A program made the position numbers and the translations under genes. From the NCBI GenBank assembly GCA_001695595.3, contig MBPM02000042.1, forward strand, positions 558,001 through 622,000: DNA of 64,000 nt, given 5' to 3'. This document shows positions 44,241-56,682 of the stretch, piece after piece. How positions within the stretch are numbered: position 1 is the first letter of the stretch; each line of letters begins with the position of its first letter. Under the pieces are notes generated by a model. It saw only the letters and a list, made by a program, of their open reading frames with translations. It ran no database searches and was not told where the DNA came from. Source of the DNA: Plasmopara viticola. Its lineage: Eukaryota > Oomycota > Peronosporomycetes > Peronosporales > Peronosporaceae.

Positions 44241-47200
44241 ATTAGTCTAGGGCTTACTTCGAGGGGCAGGATCAGTATTAAATTAGGCAAGTAAAGCTTT
44301 GAGAGAGCCTCCCAATTTACATTGGTGGGAGCGCGCGCGCACCGCTTGACCTTCGCCGTTGTTCAGTAGGCACTTCCGCTTCTGGGCGGTTAACACGGCA
44401 AGTAGCGCCTCGGGTGCCTTTTTAAACGCTCGCTTAGATGTTTGCCCGTAAAGGTAAAAAAGCCTCATGTTAGCAGCAAATTTGCCAGAACAATCTCAAT
44501 ACGCCCTAAAGGGCTTTAGACTTGTCGTCAATTTAGTGATCACGCGAAAAGCCTCAGCAGAAAGTAAAGGAAAAATTACTGTCCAAGACTTAACATTAGA
44601 TGCCCCTGTTGGTGATGCCACCAAGATTGGGGGCATACTGAGGTCAGAAAATTCATCGCTCATTACGTTTCTCGACCAATTTTAGGGGCAAAGGGGCTAT
44701 GTGACTCGCTTACCTATAACAACGCAAGTTGGTGTTTGTGAGTTCACTTACACTTGTGTTGGTGGGTCCGACGAAGAAGAAGAGATTCTTTTCGATGTGA
44801 TCGTACATGACCCACACAGGTCGTGGCGCTTCGCAGTGCGCTCATCGATTTCGCGCAGCACAAGGACTCTTTGAAGGCCTCAGACTGTTTTTACAAGTTA
44901 ATGTATTTTTGACCTTATAAAAGCCACTGTTTTTGCGCGATCTTACGTAGGCGATGTGCATGCTTTTAGATCCGCATCAAACTTGCATTAGATTTTTTAC
45001 GCAACGTTGTAAGAATCCAGAAGACAAATGTGGCCTACACCACTATGGAGAGAACCTTTTCCGGGATTTGTTGATATATTAGGGCAAGAACTCCAGCTAG
45101 ATCTACCAACTCCACCCTATAGTATTAATTGAAGCTATCGAAATACACACACTAGAATTAAGCAGTCTATGGCGCGAGATGATGATAAAACGGAGTTTTA
45201 TGCCCCATTTTGGGCTTCAGTAGGGCGTCCCGGTCTAACTGTTTGAAATGTGCGAGTCGGTTTTAGGCGAAAATTCTTGTGTATTTTGTTGACCTATCTC
45301 CAGCTGCCTTGAATCGGGTCCAATGGGTATACCGGGTCGAATCAACTCTATAGTAGAGCGCACTATTTGCCCGCTCATTGGCAAGGGATTAATTATTCGG
45401 CTTTGACATAAAGGCTCCTAATTTTCAACCGGTTCATAAACCTAACAAATCTATCCAAAAAAAGAGCATTCAACCCTGCTGATATGGTCTGACACATATC
45501 TGGCAAGCGCGAAAGCGCGCCAGCAAGCACGTGGAATTGCTAGGCTTGTATTTCACGCGGATGGTATAATTCGCGAGTAAGGACAGTTGCCTTTCTTTAC
45601 AGCAGGTAGGCTTCATTAATTGCCGTCCTCAAAACTGAACGGTCTGGATGGAACATTGAGGGAATAAATTACAGAAAAATCGTTTTAGAACTTTACTAGC
45701 ACGTATGATATGGCACGCAATTTGACTTTATCCGTTTGTCGAGCCTTACTGCTTGAGCCTTGATAGTGCACAATAATGTCCTAGTTTTGCGTCGTTTGTA
45801 CGCAGATCAAATTGTTCGAATGAAGCCAAGATGCGTCGAATGTTTGCGACACCCAAGAAGGCGCGGAAGACAGCGAAAAGTCAAGCACAGTCTCAAGTGG
45901 CATTGAAAGAGTAAACTTCGACCAAGAACGCCATCGGCAAGCAAAACTTGCAGCCTGCGGATCGTTGTAAAGGATACGGTTAAAGGTTAGGAAGGCAGCA
46001 CTGCAGCGTATCCCATTAATGTGCTCGTAGTAAGAAAAAAGCGCGTGCTCTCCTCGACATCGGTCCAGCCGTTACTTACTGTTACTTCACTGTCACCCTG
46101 CATTGAGTTACGCGCTGCCACGAGTTCGCTAGCATTCCAGAAACCAGCGTCTCGTGCTCCAGCACCTCGAGTGAAGAGGACCCAATCACAAGTCATTCTT
46201 CTGCGAATCCTCAGACTGGGAGTCGAGGATGTAGGACCCCTACCGGTACCTTTGATGACCCTCTTCATATCTGAACAATACAGCTAAATACCACCAAAAA
46301 GTCTAAATAGGGTTTACAATACACATGTGTCCCATTCCACTTCGCTTGCGTCGATTGCTGCTATGCAAGCGCTCAAATCACAGCAACCCCTTCTTCATGC
46401 CTGGTAGCTCAAATGCCTTGATTGACTTAGTGACAAGAACATAGCCGTACCCACAGCTTAATGCACCAAGAAAGAGAACGTTGATCTAGTACAGCATAGA
46501 GTGGTTCTCGGGGAATGCAACTTGCGTTCGAAGTAGTACCAGCGCTTGTAGCAAAAAGCAGATTTTATACGCTTGGCAGAATGTACGACGAATGATTGCA
46601 TCGCTCACGAGCCGTGTACGCCCTACCATCCATCCCTGTGCCAGAGTCAACGCATCTATAGACAAAAGCAAGTTACACAGCCACTAGTAGAGTGAGTGTC
46701 GTACTAGCAAGAGATGAGTATCAATGGTGGCAAAAACCGTTCGATTAGTAACCTCACCGTAAAGTCGCACAAAGTCATGAGCCATGTGCGTATTGTTAGC
46801 ATCGCTAAGCATTGGCGCGAGAAGTGGATGAGGCGTGAAGTAGCACAAAGTCTACGTTGTGACTGCAATGACCATGTGCACTGCGAACAACCGGTCAAGC
46901 TCGCGCCGTATATTGACTTATTGTATTTTTGGGAGTTTGTGTAGGGTACACTACAATCACAAAATTATGGACTTTGATGCGGGCGCTTGGGCTGGCGTCC
47001 GCTCTGTTGCCGCGCTCGAGCGGTTAGCCGTTCGACCCAGGACCTGGGTCGATACTGGTAGGATTCGAATTAAGGCAGCCCGAGATTGGTTCCTAAAGTA
47101 GACGAGCCATCACACCCGAGTGAGTGAGTGCCCTACCAACTCGCGCCCGATTGGGTAATAAAAGGGTTGGGTGGGGGACGCCCCATTGACTGAAAAAGCC

Positions 47201-47742
47201 CCAGAGTGTAACGAGGGGTACGGAACCCGGTCCCAACATGGGTCGGATTGCTACCAGCATCCCGCGATAGAGACAGCTTAGTCCTAGCGCGTGGCTTACA
47301 TCTCTATTCGTGTTTCAGCCAACTAAATGGTGCAACCCAACGTTGGGTTTTTGACATCACTATCTGTGCGACAGTGTGAATACAATCCTACTTATTATTG
47401 TAGACACAAAAAGCATGGTTACTACGTATCTATTTGATACCGATGATACTGGTTATTTTGGAGATGTCCTCTAAATTAAAGATGTGTAACTTCCGATTTA
47501 AGCCGTCAAAGTCTCTCAATAAATTAGGTCGATTGTGTTGTTTGCTATAGAGATACAACAGACTCCATAAACCAAAATAGTTATCATAGCTCCCTTAGAT
47601 GTGTTTTTCTTATTACATTTCATATCACCCAGAATTCTTGGAGGTCCTAAACCCATCGATAAAGTATTTATTGTTGCACACACAAACCCAATGGCCTACA
47701 CCTGCGTTTAATCCAAGTAATGTAATATAGTTTGCATTTCCT
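44241..47742. other. Desert with decayed frames
   Basis: No intact gene. Minus-strand fragments between about 45990 and 46900 include membrane-like stretches (ICFLLQALVLLRTQVAFPEN; INVLFLGALSCGYGYVLVTK) that may belong to one dead multi-pass membrane protein gene. A plus-strand frame at 44467-44685 (72 codons) and one at about 46967-47101 have no motif. An 8-bp hairpin CGACCCAG/CTGGGTCG lies at 47033-47051. Confidence 0.4.
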
Positions 47743-47781
47743 AGCAAAGCTTTGGTAGCCTGACGGCTAGAGAGCTTTGCT
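47743..47781. repeat. Stem-loop near the left end of the viral relic
   Basis: AGCAAAGCT (47743-47751) pairs with AGCTTTGCT (47773-47781), and TAGCC (47756-47760) with GGCTA (47765-47769) inside it, around a TGAC loop. Confidence 0.8.
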
Positions 47782-47989
47782 CTTAATGTTCTGAAATCTA
47801 ACATCCCAGCGATAATACGTTCAGCTGATTCGCAAGCTGTTGTTATCCATTAGCGGTTGATTCACCCAATTAATGCAATTTTAGAGCCATTATATAAATG
47901 CGTATATAGCTGATCATAATATAATAGGCAATAGTCCTTTAATTTATATAATAAGTGATAGCAGCTGATAAGCAACTTCCTTTTATTCG

Positions 47990-49493
47990 ATACAACAACT
48001 AATCCGGATCCAGTTGTCAAGGTAAGCAATGACAAGCGTGTTGTACATCTCATTGATGAGAACAATGGTTTGTTCCAATCGGGAACTGTCATCATTGATG
48101 CGACTTTACAACTAAATGGCTCGACTGGCTATGGCAGTCTTCGAAATGAATATGTTTTCGCTCTTTATGTAGTAACGATTAAAAATACACCTGCCTCTGC
48201 TGTAAATAGTGTTCTAGATCGTTTTGCGCTAGGACTAAAGGCTGGTGTATGGAACATTTTAAATGATTTAGTGGTTGAGATTAACGGTAAAAGTATCATT
48301 ACGAGCAATAACTATAAAAATTATTGGAACAAATTACGTGCTCAAACTGAAAGGTGTGATGATAATCCATTAAAGAACGAGGCAGACTATTATGCAAATG
48401 ATGTAGTAAGTCTGAATCTCACATGACGTAAAAGCAATCCTGCCGCTTCAACACAAGGAAATGGTTTTGAATCTCACATGACGTAAAAGCAATCCTGCCG
48501 CTTCAACACAAGGAAAAGGTTCTGTATATGATGATACCAAGAATGTAGCTACTGATTAAATATTAGAAACAACTTCATCACTTAATAAGGGATTAATTCA
48601 GCGTCTGGTTTGTAATCCACAACAAATTGGCTACTGTGCTACCACTGGTGCAACGACTACAGCAACGAACCCTCCTAATTGGCCAGCAACGCGAAGTGGC
48701 GTAAACCTGTCAAAAATTCAAAAACAAGGTACTAGTGGATACGTAATTAGCGAAATTACATCAGGATGTGTTTTCGGAACGTGGTTTAATATGTGAACAT
48801 TCGTTAAGCTAATCTCTATCCCATCTTCAAAGAATAAGATCTTGTTGCGAGCCCCAAAATCGAATTAACGATGGCGATCTATACCGACTTTATATATCAC
48901 GACCGCAACTGGTGCTTTAATGAGCTGATTATCTTTCTCCGTACACGCTTGATCTACAGTTCTAGTATTGGTATCAAGTTCAGCGCCAGGTAATCTAAAT
49001 GCGGGAAAACTTACATTTGGTAAGGCTGACTCACTTCGAGTAGCTCTCGGCGTCATGTCCAACAACATTACACAGATCTTGTTCTGGTCAAACCTTCCCA
49101 GTTCAATGACTCGTCTATATATTCCTTTCTATGATAGTACTAAAAAGAGTCTAATTGTTGTTTAAACGGTAAAAAAATCAATTGCCTCGATTGCTAAGCA
49201 CAGTAGTTCAAAACAAATCTAAAGGAGGCACTGGGCAACAAAATTCTCAGCAAAACACTCCTTCTAGCTTTCAATTATCTTTAAGCTTAATGAATACCAA
49301 ACACACTGCTTTGATTCCATTCAGCGAAAGCAGCAGTGGTCATTTCGTAAGCGCAACGAATATTCAACAATTCCGAACCTCGTTCGACCGAGTTCCGTGG
49401 ACTTGTCAGCCAGAAGCAAGCATTCGCAATTTTCAAGTAATCGTTGTTTATGACATTGTATTCCACAAAACGCATGATTACTCATCTAAATAG
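47990..49493 (+). pseudogene. Major capsid protein relic (double-jelly-roll-like)
   Basis: From about 47990 to 48426 one frame is open for about 140 codons and contains NDLVVEINGKSI followed by NNYKNYWNKLRAQTE. In DJR capsid proteins of polinton-like viruses, a Val-x-Ile-Asn-Gly strand is followed by a tyrosine-rich 'y.n.w..lk' segment in the same place. After a stop, further pieces continue in changing frames to about 49490 (SGYVISEITSGCVFGTWF near 48750; GKLTFGKADSLRVALGVMSN near 49010; a Gln/Ser-rich FQLSLSLMNTKHTALIPF near 49270). A 55-base tandem duplication (48413-48522) and several stops break it. Capsid identity is a pattern judgement and needs a profile or structure search. Confidence 0.55.
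48413..48522. repeat. 55-base tandem duplication inside the capsid relic
   Basis: Units 48413-48467 and 48468-48522 both read TGAATCTCACATGACGTAAA... and differ at only one or two positions, so the duplication is younger than much of the surrounding decay. Confidence 0.95.
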
Positions 49494-50039
49494 TTCCAAT
49501 ACAAAGTCAAAAAGATCGGAGCTAATAACGGAGCTCTATCGCATGGTCACTAACATCCAGGGATTTTGGTCAGCATTTTTTTTGCAAAATGCTCTCGACT
49601 AACATATTCAGATGTGCCTCAATTAATCCTTGTATTTGGAATCAATGCGTGCAGTCAAGAGATGCATTGTCTAATTCTCGTCGTTTAGTGTCATTCTATG
49701 TCTATTCATCGTTTAATCGGTGAAGTGGTTCAATATGAGTAGATTTCTGTCCTTCTGCCGGCAGAAAGACCAAGTTCATTGGTTGACAAACCTAATGAGC
49801 TTCGCTCAATTATTCTTTAGCTCCATCTCGAATTGCTTCACTCGACTGAGTACCTTTTTATCATACAGATGTTGATCGCTGTGATTTTGCTATAATCAAT
49901 GTTCATCTGATTTCCTATAAAGTCGTTTTTATCCACCTTTTAAACTTTTAATTGAAGTCACTGAAAGTAACTATATGTATCCAACTGCATACAAATCTTG
50001 ACTAATGAAGACAATTTATGCTTGTTTCATCTAACCCTT

Positions 50040-50647
50040 TGTCTTTGATTTCATAACCGTTTATATTATAAAATATATCGTAATATTTGGTCTTGGTCCA
50101 AAAATGTTCTTGCATCTCCAATCCGATGTACAATAAACCGAAGAACACAGCATCGATGCTTACCGTAACGGAGCCCAATGGACTTGTAATTTATGTTGAA
50201 GATGTCCAATGAAATAAAAAGATCCCTTAACATTTACTGTACTAGAAACATTTCCACTAACATGAAAAGTAGTTCTTTATAATGTTGTTTCAACTCCTAA
50301 ATACCAATTTCTGTCAAGATCCATCTTAGTTGAGTTATTGACTCCGAATCGCAAGTCATTGTAAGTCAAATTGCCCATTCAAGTAGCAATTGTACTTGTT
50401 GCGTCTCTTCCAGAGCTTATTTAGTACAGAAATATAATGTAGACACATTGTTTGACGGCAAATCTAGTGTTTTCTGGTGTAAATTATCAACATAGTTCGC
50501 GAAATCAAACCAAGCGATTTCAGTGTTGGCCGTAGCATTAACAGCAATAACTCCAGTTGATAGACAACGCAAAGTCTCTGATTAATTATTGGTCGCTAAT
50601 TAATTTAGTAAGACTAGATCTCCAGCCACAACAGCTGTTTTAAACAT
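50040..50647 (-). pseudogene. Structural-protein-like relic in viral block
   Basis: Begins with an ATG at 50647, four bases after the stop of the next upstream gene. The frame reads FKTAVVAGDLVLLN then STGVIAVNATANTEIAWFDF, a beta-rich, Asn/Thr-rich composition typical of virion proteins, but is cut by several stops. The family is not recognised. Confidence 0.35.
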
Positions 50648-50651
50648 AAAA

Positions 50652-50936
50652 TCACTTCATGAGGCCATCGCTAAGAGCGTTTTTTAAAAGCTTCTCCTGC
50701 TGCCTTTTATTGATCAGTTCCATCAGATGTAGCCAGTATATCCAATCCAAAGCACTTGCATTCGTAGTTTTGTAGCACCAGAGCTCATTATTTTTCTTAA
50801 GCAATCTTCGTGATGCTTCTGTTTGAATCGACCACAAGAAATTACTTGCAATTACCGTCCCAGCAGTCGCTTTCGATAAAAAGCTCGATTCAGTAGCCAA
50901 CGATGAGAGGATTCTCTCACCAAGCTTTGATTTCAC
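50652..50936 (-). CDS. Small viral-block ORF, 94 residues, apparently intact
   Basis: A complete frame with ordinary composition: a Ser/Thr/Ala-rich N-terminus, then an amphipathic helix-rich C-terminus with Lys/Gln repeats ending KNALSDGLMK. It lies in line with relics on the same strand, four bases from the next start codon. It may be intact only because it is short. Function unknown. Confidence 0.4.
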   Translation of the reverse strand: MKSKLGERILSSLATESSFLSKATAGTVIASNFLWSIQTEASRRLLKKNNELWCYKTTNASALDWIYWLHLMELINKRQQEKLLKNALSDGLMK

Positions 50937-51559
50937 TGTTCAAGCGTTATAATGTAGAATACCAAAATAAGCCGAAATATCGCACTGCAATCATCCTTTA
51001 ATAATTAAAGAAGCTATAACTTGTAAAATAACAATTTCCTAAGCACCGCCACTATTTTGAATCGTTGATCGAAAGGCAATCGATGGGATTGTACTATGAT
51101 TGGTATAGAAGTAGTTTCGTCTGTTATCGTTAGTGAACTCGGTAATGTGAATTCTCCAGTCGATGTGATATTTGTCTACGATGCAGTGCTCAATGTTCCT
51201 GTTAATGTTGTAACTTTTATCGATGAGGTTCCAGATACTGCTCCTGATGATTTTATGTCATTCTTCCTGTGTTACTTGTTTAAATTACTAAAATGTTTGC
51301 AGTAGATGTTCTAGATTAAGCATGCCCATTGTAAAAATGGAACAAAACACAAATTGATGTTCCGTTCGTGAATTTGAATGATTGCCCATTTGTATTTCTA
51401 CTTGAAGTGATTATTCCGTCTCTGATTAGCTAGACAACCTTCCAACCGATGTACTATTTTGTTGTGCTGATGTTGATATTGTTCCAGTTGAAGTAAAGCT
51501 AATAAAGGTAATTGCTGATACCGTATTCAGAACAGAAATATTACCATTGGATTAAACTG

Positions 51560-52303
51560 ACATGAAAGGAGCGCTATTGTGTACAGCAAACGTTAGTGGA
51601 AAATTATTGAATGTTTGAAGGCAAAATTGCGTTCTATCAAACCATTGTGGAAAAAGAATTGTTTCAACAGGAATCTGATAGAGTGCATTGTTTTCAGCAG
51701 TACATCCGATAATATCTAATTGTTTACCAGGCACCGTATAATTTGTGCCTTTTAAACCAGTGAATTCTATCGTTACATTTTAAATGGATTTTGTTTGCTG
51801 TTGTACCGCCAAATTCCTGATATCCAGATACAGAATCAACAGAAAATGAGCATGTGCTGCTCGACAGGAAGCTATTACAAGTTAATGGAGTGGATCCACT
51901 GATGTCCAGTCTTGGTGAAATTGTTCTTATGACGTAATGTTAGACTGTGCAGCTGTTTGAAGAGATCTATTAATTGCGAAGCTGAAGAAAAATTATTAAT
52001 TTTTGCGGTGTCTCTGTTAAAATCAACAGCAATCAATTTCCCAGCGGAAGCTGTTTTTAGTGGAATACCCGTCAGCACTCTTAGCTCGATCATTGTTCCA
52101 TTTTCATAGTTAATTCCGGTAATGGATTAATCCGATGTGTGATTCACTCCATTTCCCACGTTATATCTCAAATCGCCAATACTATCACTCGAGTAATTTC
52201 ATTATGCAATATGGTATGATGGATTGTACAAAGATAGAACATAATTTGGTGGCAGCATATTGTTAGACGATCCTTTGTATGATGTAACAGACAGAGTTGT
52301 CAT
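51560..52303 (-). pseudogene. Structural-protein-like relic in viral block
   Basis: From an ATG at 52303 the frame reads MLPPNYVLSLYNPSYHIA, then after stops TMIELRVLTGIPLKTASAGK and further to a segment near 51700 (QLDIIGCTAENNALYQIPVE). It is hydrophobic-alternating, beta-rich, and contains at least three stops. Position beside the capsid relic suggests a minor capsid or penton role, but I see no diagnostic motif. Relic sequence probably continues to about 51000. Confidence 0.35.
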
Positions 52304-52329
52304 ATAAAATTAGCAATCAGAGACTACTA

Positions 52330-53870
52330 AGCACCACCTCCGGCGCGATATGGCTTCGATTCCTGATTTTGGTAGGATGCTCTCGAAGGCGCTTAAAGAG
52401 TAATCGTTTGGAGTAAATGGAAAGGTTGGTTTTCAGAGGCTTTTTTAAATGAATGTTTAGGCCCAAGCTTCTCTGGTAATTTAAATTTAGCTTTCTATAT
52501 ACTTTAAGAGTTTACACGTCTATAGTTACTTGCATTAAGTAGGCCGCAATTCTGATCAAAAGTCATACGACTTCGTTCAATGATCCTGATGCTTCTTCAA
52601 GTGTTGATGCTATCAAAGAAGCTTCAAACGCCTTACAACTCATTAGTAATGACGGTTACCCTACGAATAGAAGCTTAAGAAAGACTTGTTTTTTCATTAC
52701 GTTTCTCGAGGAAGACACAAAAAACTTTCAAGAATATTCATAGCATAAAGTAAATCTGCTACAGACGACAATATTAGATACTCTGAATGCATTGTTATGT
52801 TAAAAGCAAATTCAAGACGCAATCTACAGCTAATTTTTTTAATCTACCTGGAGTAAGTTAAAATGATTTCTACATGTATTACCAGCGAGCAACATCTGAA
52901 AAGGGACAAATGTTGTTTATAGCCTCTGTAAAGCAACAAATTCCGAAGAATATAAAAGGTGGAGTTTTTTTATCATCTCTTGAGTGGAATTAAGGTCAGA
53001 CTTTCTACATCCCTATTAAATTGGCAGAACATTTTTTAATGGCTTCGATATAAATTCAACTTTATCGAATCAAGCGTGGATTTCAACGATGAAAAAATTG
53101 CTCTGTCGAGCTAGTAGATTTACAACTTTCAAATCAACGTTTATGGAAGTTTATACAGCCACAACACGTTCAGTATTTTAGTTCCAGCTGCGGCGAGTTA
53201 TCGATCTGTTTCACCACGCTCCCAAGTGGGTACTTCTCGTATCCAGATTTTACAAACATGATTCAGTCTTTATTAGTTAGTATTTGTTCATATTCGGTTG
53301 ATTCTTTAGGGGGTAAAGTTGTATATATTGCTATAAGAGCAAATGCAACTTATCATTCTTTTGTAATTACTTGCTTGGCAACACCAACTTCTGTCGCCAG
53401 TTGACTTTATTGTTCATCTGCTGTTTATACTCATCAATCGGAACTGGTTTACCGACCGCTTCTAATACTTCTCACTATTTCGAACAACGGGAATTCAAAT
53501 GTGATTTATTCCAGTCCCGCAACGTACCCATCGAGATTCCAAACAACAGATCAAGTCTTTTTGAGCAATATATCTTCACAGATTAATCCCGTCAACAGTT
53601 ATTGAATTTTTATTAATCTCATTAGCAATCGCTTTAGCACACCAGGTGATATTCTGGCTTCATTTAGTCCTTCAGAACATCAATTGGTCAGTTGTTCTCG
53701 AGTTAGTTACCTGAACATCAGTTGGTGTCGATTAGTGTGGCGCATCCAACAAAATTATTCTGAGTATTGTTGATGAGGATTTTAACAATGTTAGATTTGA
53801 ACTCCAATTCTTTGATTCTGCTATTATATGGTGATAGAAAGGCTCCTCGGGAACCCAAGTAATTTTTGTT
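52330..53870. other. Decayed viral-block DNA, no assignable gene
   Basis: AT-rich with many short frames on both strands. A Polinton would be expected to carry a packaging ATPase and a protease somewhere here. I looked for a Walker A pattern and for a protease His/Cys pattern and found neither. Confidence 0.35.
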
Positions 53871-53879
53871 AACAAAAAC

Positions 53880-54360
53880 AATAATTGTAATGTTATATAA
53901 TATTCTATCGAGCTGAGCTTAGCGAACTTGTTCGAGAAAATTTGCGACTTTTCGAACTTCGTTCTGATAGACTCAATAATGCTTTTAAGTTTGAAGCATC
54001 TCCGTGATAAAAAAAATAAATTTAAGCAGCTTCTAAGAAAGAACGGCGAGGAGCTTTCATTAGCACGCATTAAAATGATTGATACAAACGAACGCAATGA
54101 GCTTCTGATCTCGATAGAGCTATAGATACTTCGACACTAATGGAAATAGCTTCAACAATGACGGTAGGGATTGGACATCCCGCTGGGGCCCTTTGGGCAC
54201 CCTCAGTAGGTGTACGAGCAGCTCCATCAATGACAAAAAAGGGGATAGAAACAGCTCCAACAGTGACAAGGATGGGAATACAAGCAACACCTTCTATGAC
54301 AACAATGGGTATGCAGGCAGTACCGAGATTGCCAACAATGAACAGTCATAACGATTAAAA
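53880..54360 (+). pseudogene. Coiled-coil fragment with downstream 33-base repeats
   Basis: Across a frameshift the plus strand reads LSELVRENLRLFELRSD and then KKNKFKQLLRKNGEELSLARIK, a charged helical protein. The following 160 bases encode Asn/Asp/Ser-rich or Ala/Thr/Met-rich low complexity depending on frame. No family recognised. Confidence 0.35.
54221..54319. repeat. 33-base tandem repeat, three units
   Basis: Units start at 54221, 54254 and 54287 (for example GCTCCATCAATGACA and GCTCCAACAGTGACA). The 11-codon period keeps the reading frame. Confidence 0.8.
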
Positions 54361-54419
54361 GGACATTAGAGATGAAGAATAATCGTTAAGAAATATTGAT
54401 GACTTAAGTAACACAAATG

Positions 54420-55360
54420 ACTTTATAACTTAAGTTTAAACGAATGATTTGATTTATTCAAAAAAAGTGCTCGAGACAAAATAATCGATCATTACATTAT
54501 CAGTCCGACTATTATCCAAACAAAGGTCACTTTAATACTTATTTCTGAAAATGCGAATATTGGAACAGATGGTAAACTATCAAATGCATATAACGGTAAG
54601 TTAGCAAACAAACCTCTACATAACTATGGTTGCGTTGCACGATTACATATTAAATCTTATTGACATCGAGACAAATGACTCTGCTATTGGCTCGTCACAT
54701 CAGTCTGAATTTCACATTGAGTTTGAGGCATATGTATACTTCGTGATATCCCGATGAGCAGTTCCTTTCCGGAAGTTACTTGATTACCAATTCCATGTAA
54801 GAAGGGAAGAAACCTTCAAGACAGTGGATGGAGTTTATCAAGTGAAAGTACTGGGCGGAAAGTTCGAAATGATCGAGTGAATACCAACAGAGAAGTCTCA
54901 TGGGAGTCGACACTTGGCATCTACATCAAGTTTCTGAAGCAAAATAGCATCTCACACAAGCAATCATCGATTTTTGAAGATTCGGATTCAAAAACATTTG
55001 CGAACAGTAATACCAATATTCAACCAGTAAATTCAAATGACACGGTTAATTCAGATGGTAATAATCAAGTGGAAGGTTATACAATGACAACCCTTGCTTA
55101 GCGGATGAGAAGGTATTTCTTGGAGGGCTAACGATTGGCAACGAAAACAATTTTGCCTTGGTGAATATGCAGCCATCATGAGCAAGAAATAGAAGGAAAA
55201 GAGTCCGTCTATTGAAAATCGTATAAAAAAATGCTCATTGGCTTGTAGCGCTAAAGTGTATTGTTGATACATACGGAGATCGCATTTTATCTGAGGATAT
55301 TGGACTTAAGTCTGTCAATCCAAAACGATTCCAAAGAACTCGCTCATTTGACACCATGTG
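54420..55360. other. Decayed viral-block DNA
   Basis: Fragmentary plus-strand frames, the longest being 54877-55101 (74 codons, Asn/Ser-rich C-terminus). Nothing assignable. Confidence 0.35.
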
Positions 55361-55369
55361 TTGTAGAAG

Positions 55370-56255
55370 TTAAAGGACGTTGAAGTATTTTAACACGAAT
55401 TCGACAAACTTCAAGGTGCTCGTGGTAAAATTTTTGATAATCGTCATTTGGAAAAAAAATGATTAGACCAGCTTTTTGACTGTGGCTATTATAAGATGAA
55501 TTTGAAAGTTATGAAAGTGCGAAATTGAAATCTTAAAGGCAACTCTAACAAATTAGCTGCTCGCATCAATCAAGAAAGATCACTAAAAACTCCGAACAAT
55601 CTTGTATCATAACAAAAACGTGATGTAAGGCCTACCGCAACCAAACCAATCGTAATGGATGGAGGAAGATAGAAAACTAAAATCCCTAAGATATTTGCGT
55701 TGTAGCCTTAAATCTCTTAAACGTTTCCTTTATTAATTTTAGACATCTTCATTTCTGGAAACATAGATATTACGCAAACATGATTTGTTCAGTTGTGATG
55801 AGTTCACAGATGCTAATAAAAAGAAAATCTTTAAGATATTGACATAATGGTTCACAGCTTCCAAATCGAAGGCCCTTCAAAGAAGTAAGTACTTTATTCA
55901 ATACGCGAAAGTATGGAAAAGGCTGCTCAAGATGGTAAAAGAGTGTAAATTGCAATTTTACCAGGTGAAATCGCTGCGTCGTTAATTATCAACGGAGACG
56001 CATTTATGGAATTGGATTGAGTGGTAAATTGCTTCGAAGCTGGATCAAGGATAAAGCATGACCTTATTTAGAAGAAAATGCTTGGTCTGTAAATAAAACA
56101 CCTGCATCGGGTGTTGTTGATCAAGGCGATTAAGCTCTTGGGGCCTATGCTAGACAGCCTGATAAAGTTAACGCTGTTGGAGGTGAAACTAAAAACCTCA
56201 CTGGTATGGGCTTCTAGAAAAAAAAGTCGCCTGAAAGAAAAGCTAAGATGGCTTA
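55370..56255 (+). pseudogene. Relic with SAP-like patch and basic C-terminus
   Basis: Near 55495 the plus strand reads MNLKVMKVRN, a stop, then NLKGNSNKLAARI, resembling the core of a SAP-type nucleic-acid-binding helix pair. Near 55993-56255 a separate frame gives IYGIGLSGKLLRSWIKDKA, then PYLEENAWSVNKTPASGVVD, then GAYARQPDKVNAVGG and a basic end KKKSPERKAKMA, interrupted by one TGA, one TAA and one TAG but no frameshift. Whether these are one gene or two is unclear. Family not recognised. Confidence 0.35.
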
Positions 56256-56682
56256 ACTACGCTCAATGCGAAAGACTGAAGGAAGTTTCGTCTTTAAAAA
56301 TATACTCCACGATCTTCGTTTACATAGATGACACAAATCGTTTCTATAATAAGCTTTCGATACTCATTTTGATTTGATCAAACGGAACATTGAACATCTC
56401 TTCCTAGAGAGACTTGTCTAGTCTATCAACAATTACATACTAAAAACTCATATAAGAATTATTCTTGATCAATTGCTGATCATTGGGAATGAAATTGTTT
56501 ATTGTGTGAGTCTGATTTTTATGTTTTCAGAGTACATTAATCGCTTCAGACAGTATTCTTTTTTTGTGAATCACAAACACTTCCTTCTTAACATTTTTTA
56601 TTGGATTATATAATGAAGGTGAGTACAGTAATTACCTTTTTTATATATTGGGTCTTATCTGGTGATGTATTTACACGTCGTG

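Noticed and set aside
46967..47101. Possible gag-like start in a plus-strand frame
   Set aside because: 45 codons with no zinc knuckle, protease or LTR nearby; not enough to call a retrotransposon.
51096..51305. Val-rich 69-codon plus-strand frame
   Set aside because: The opposite strand carries the relic of a longer structural protein here, so this is probably its shadow.
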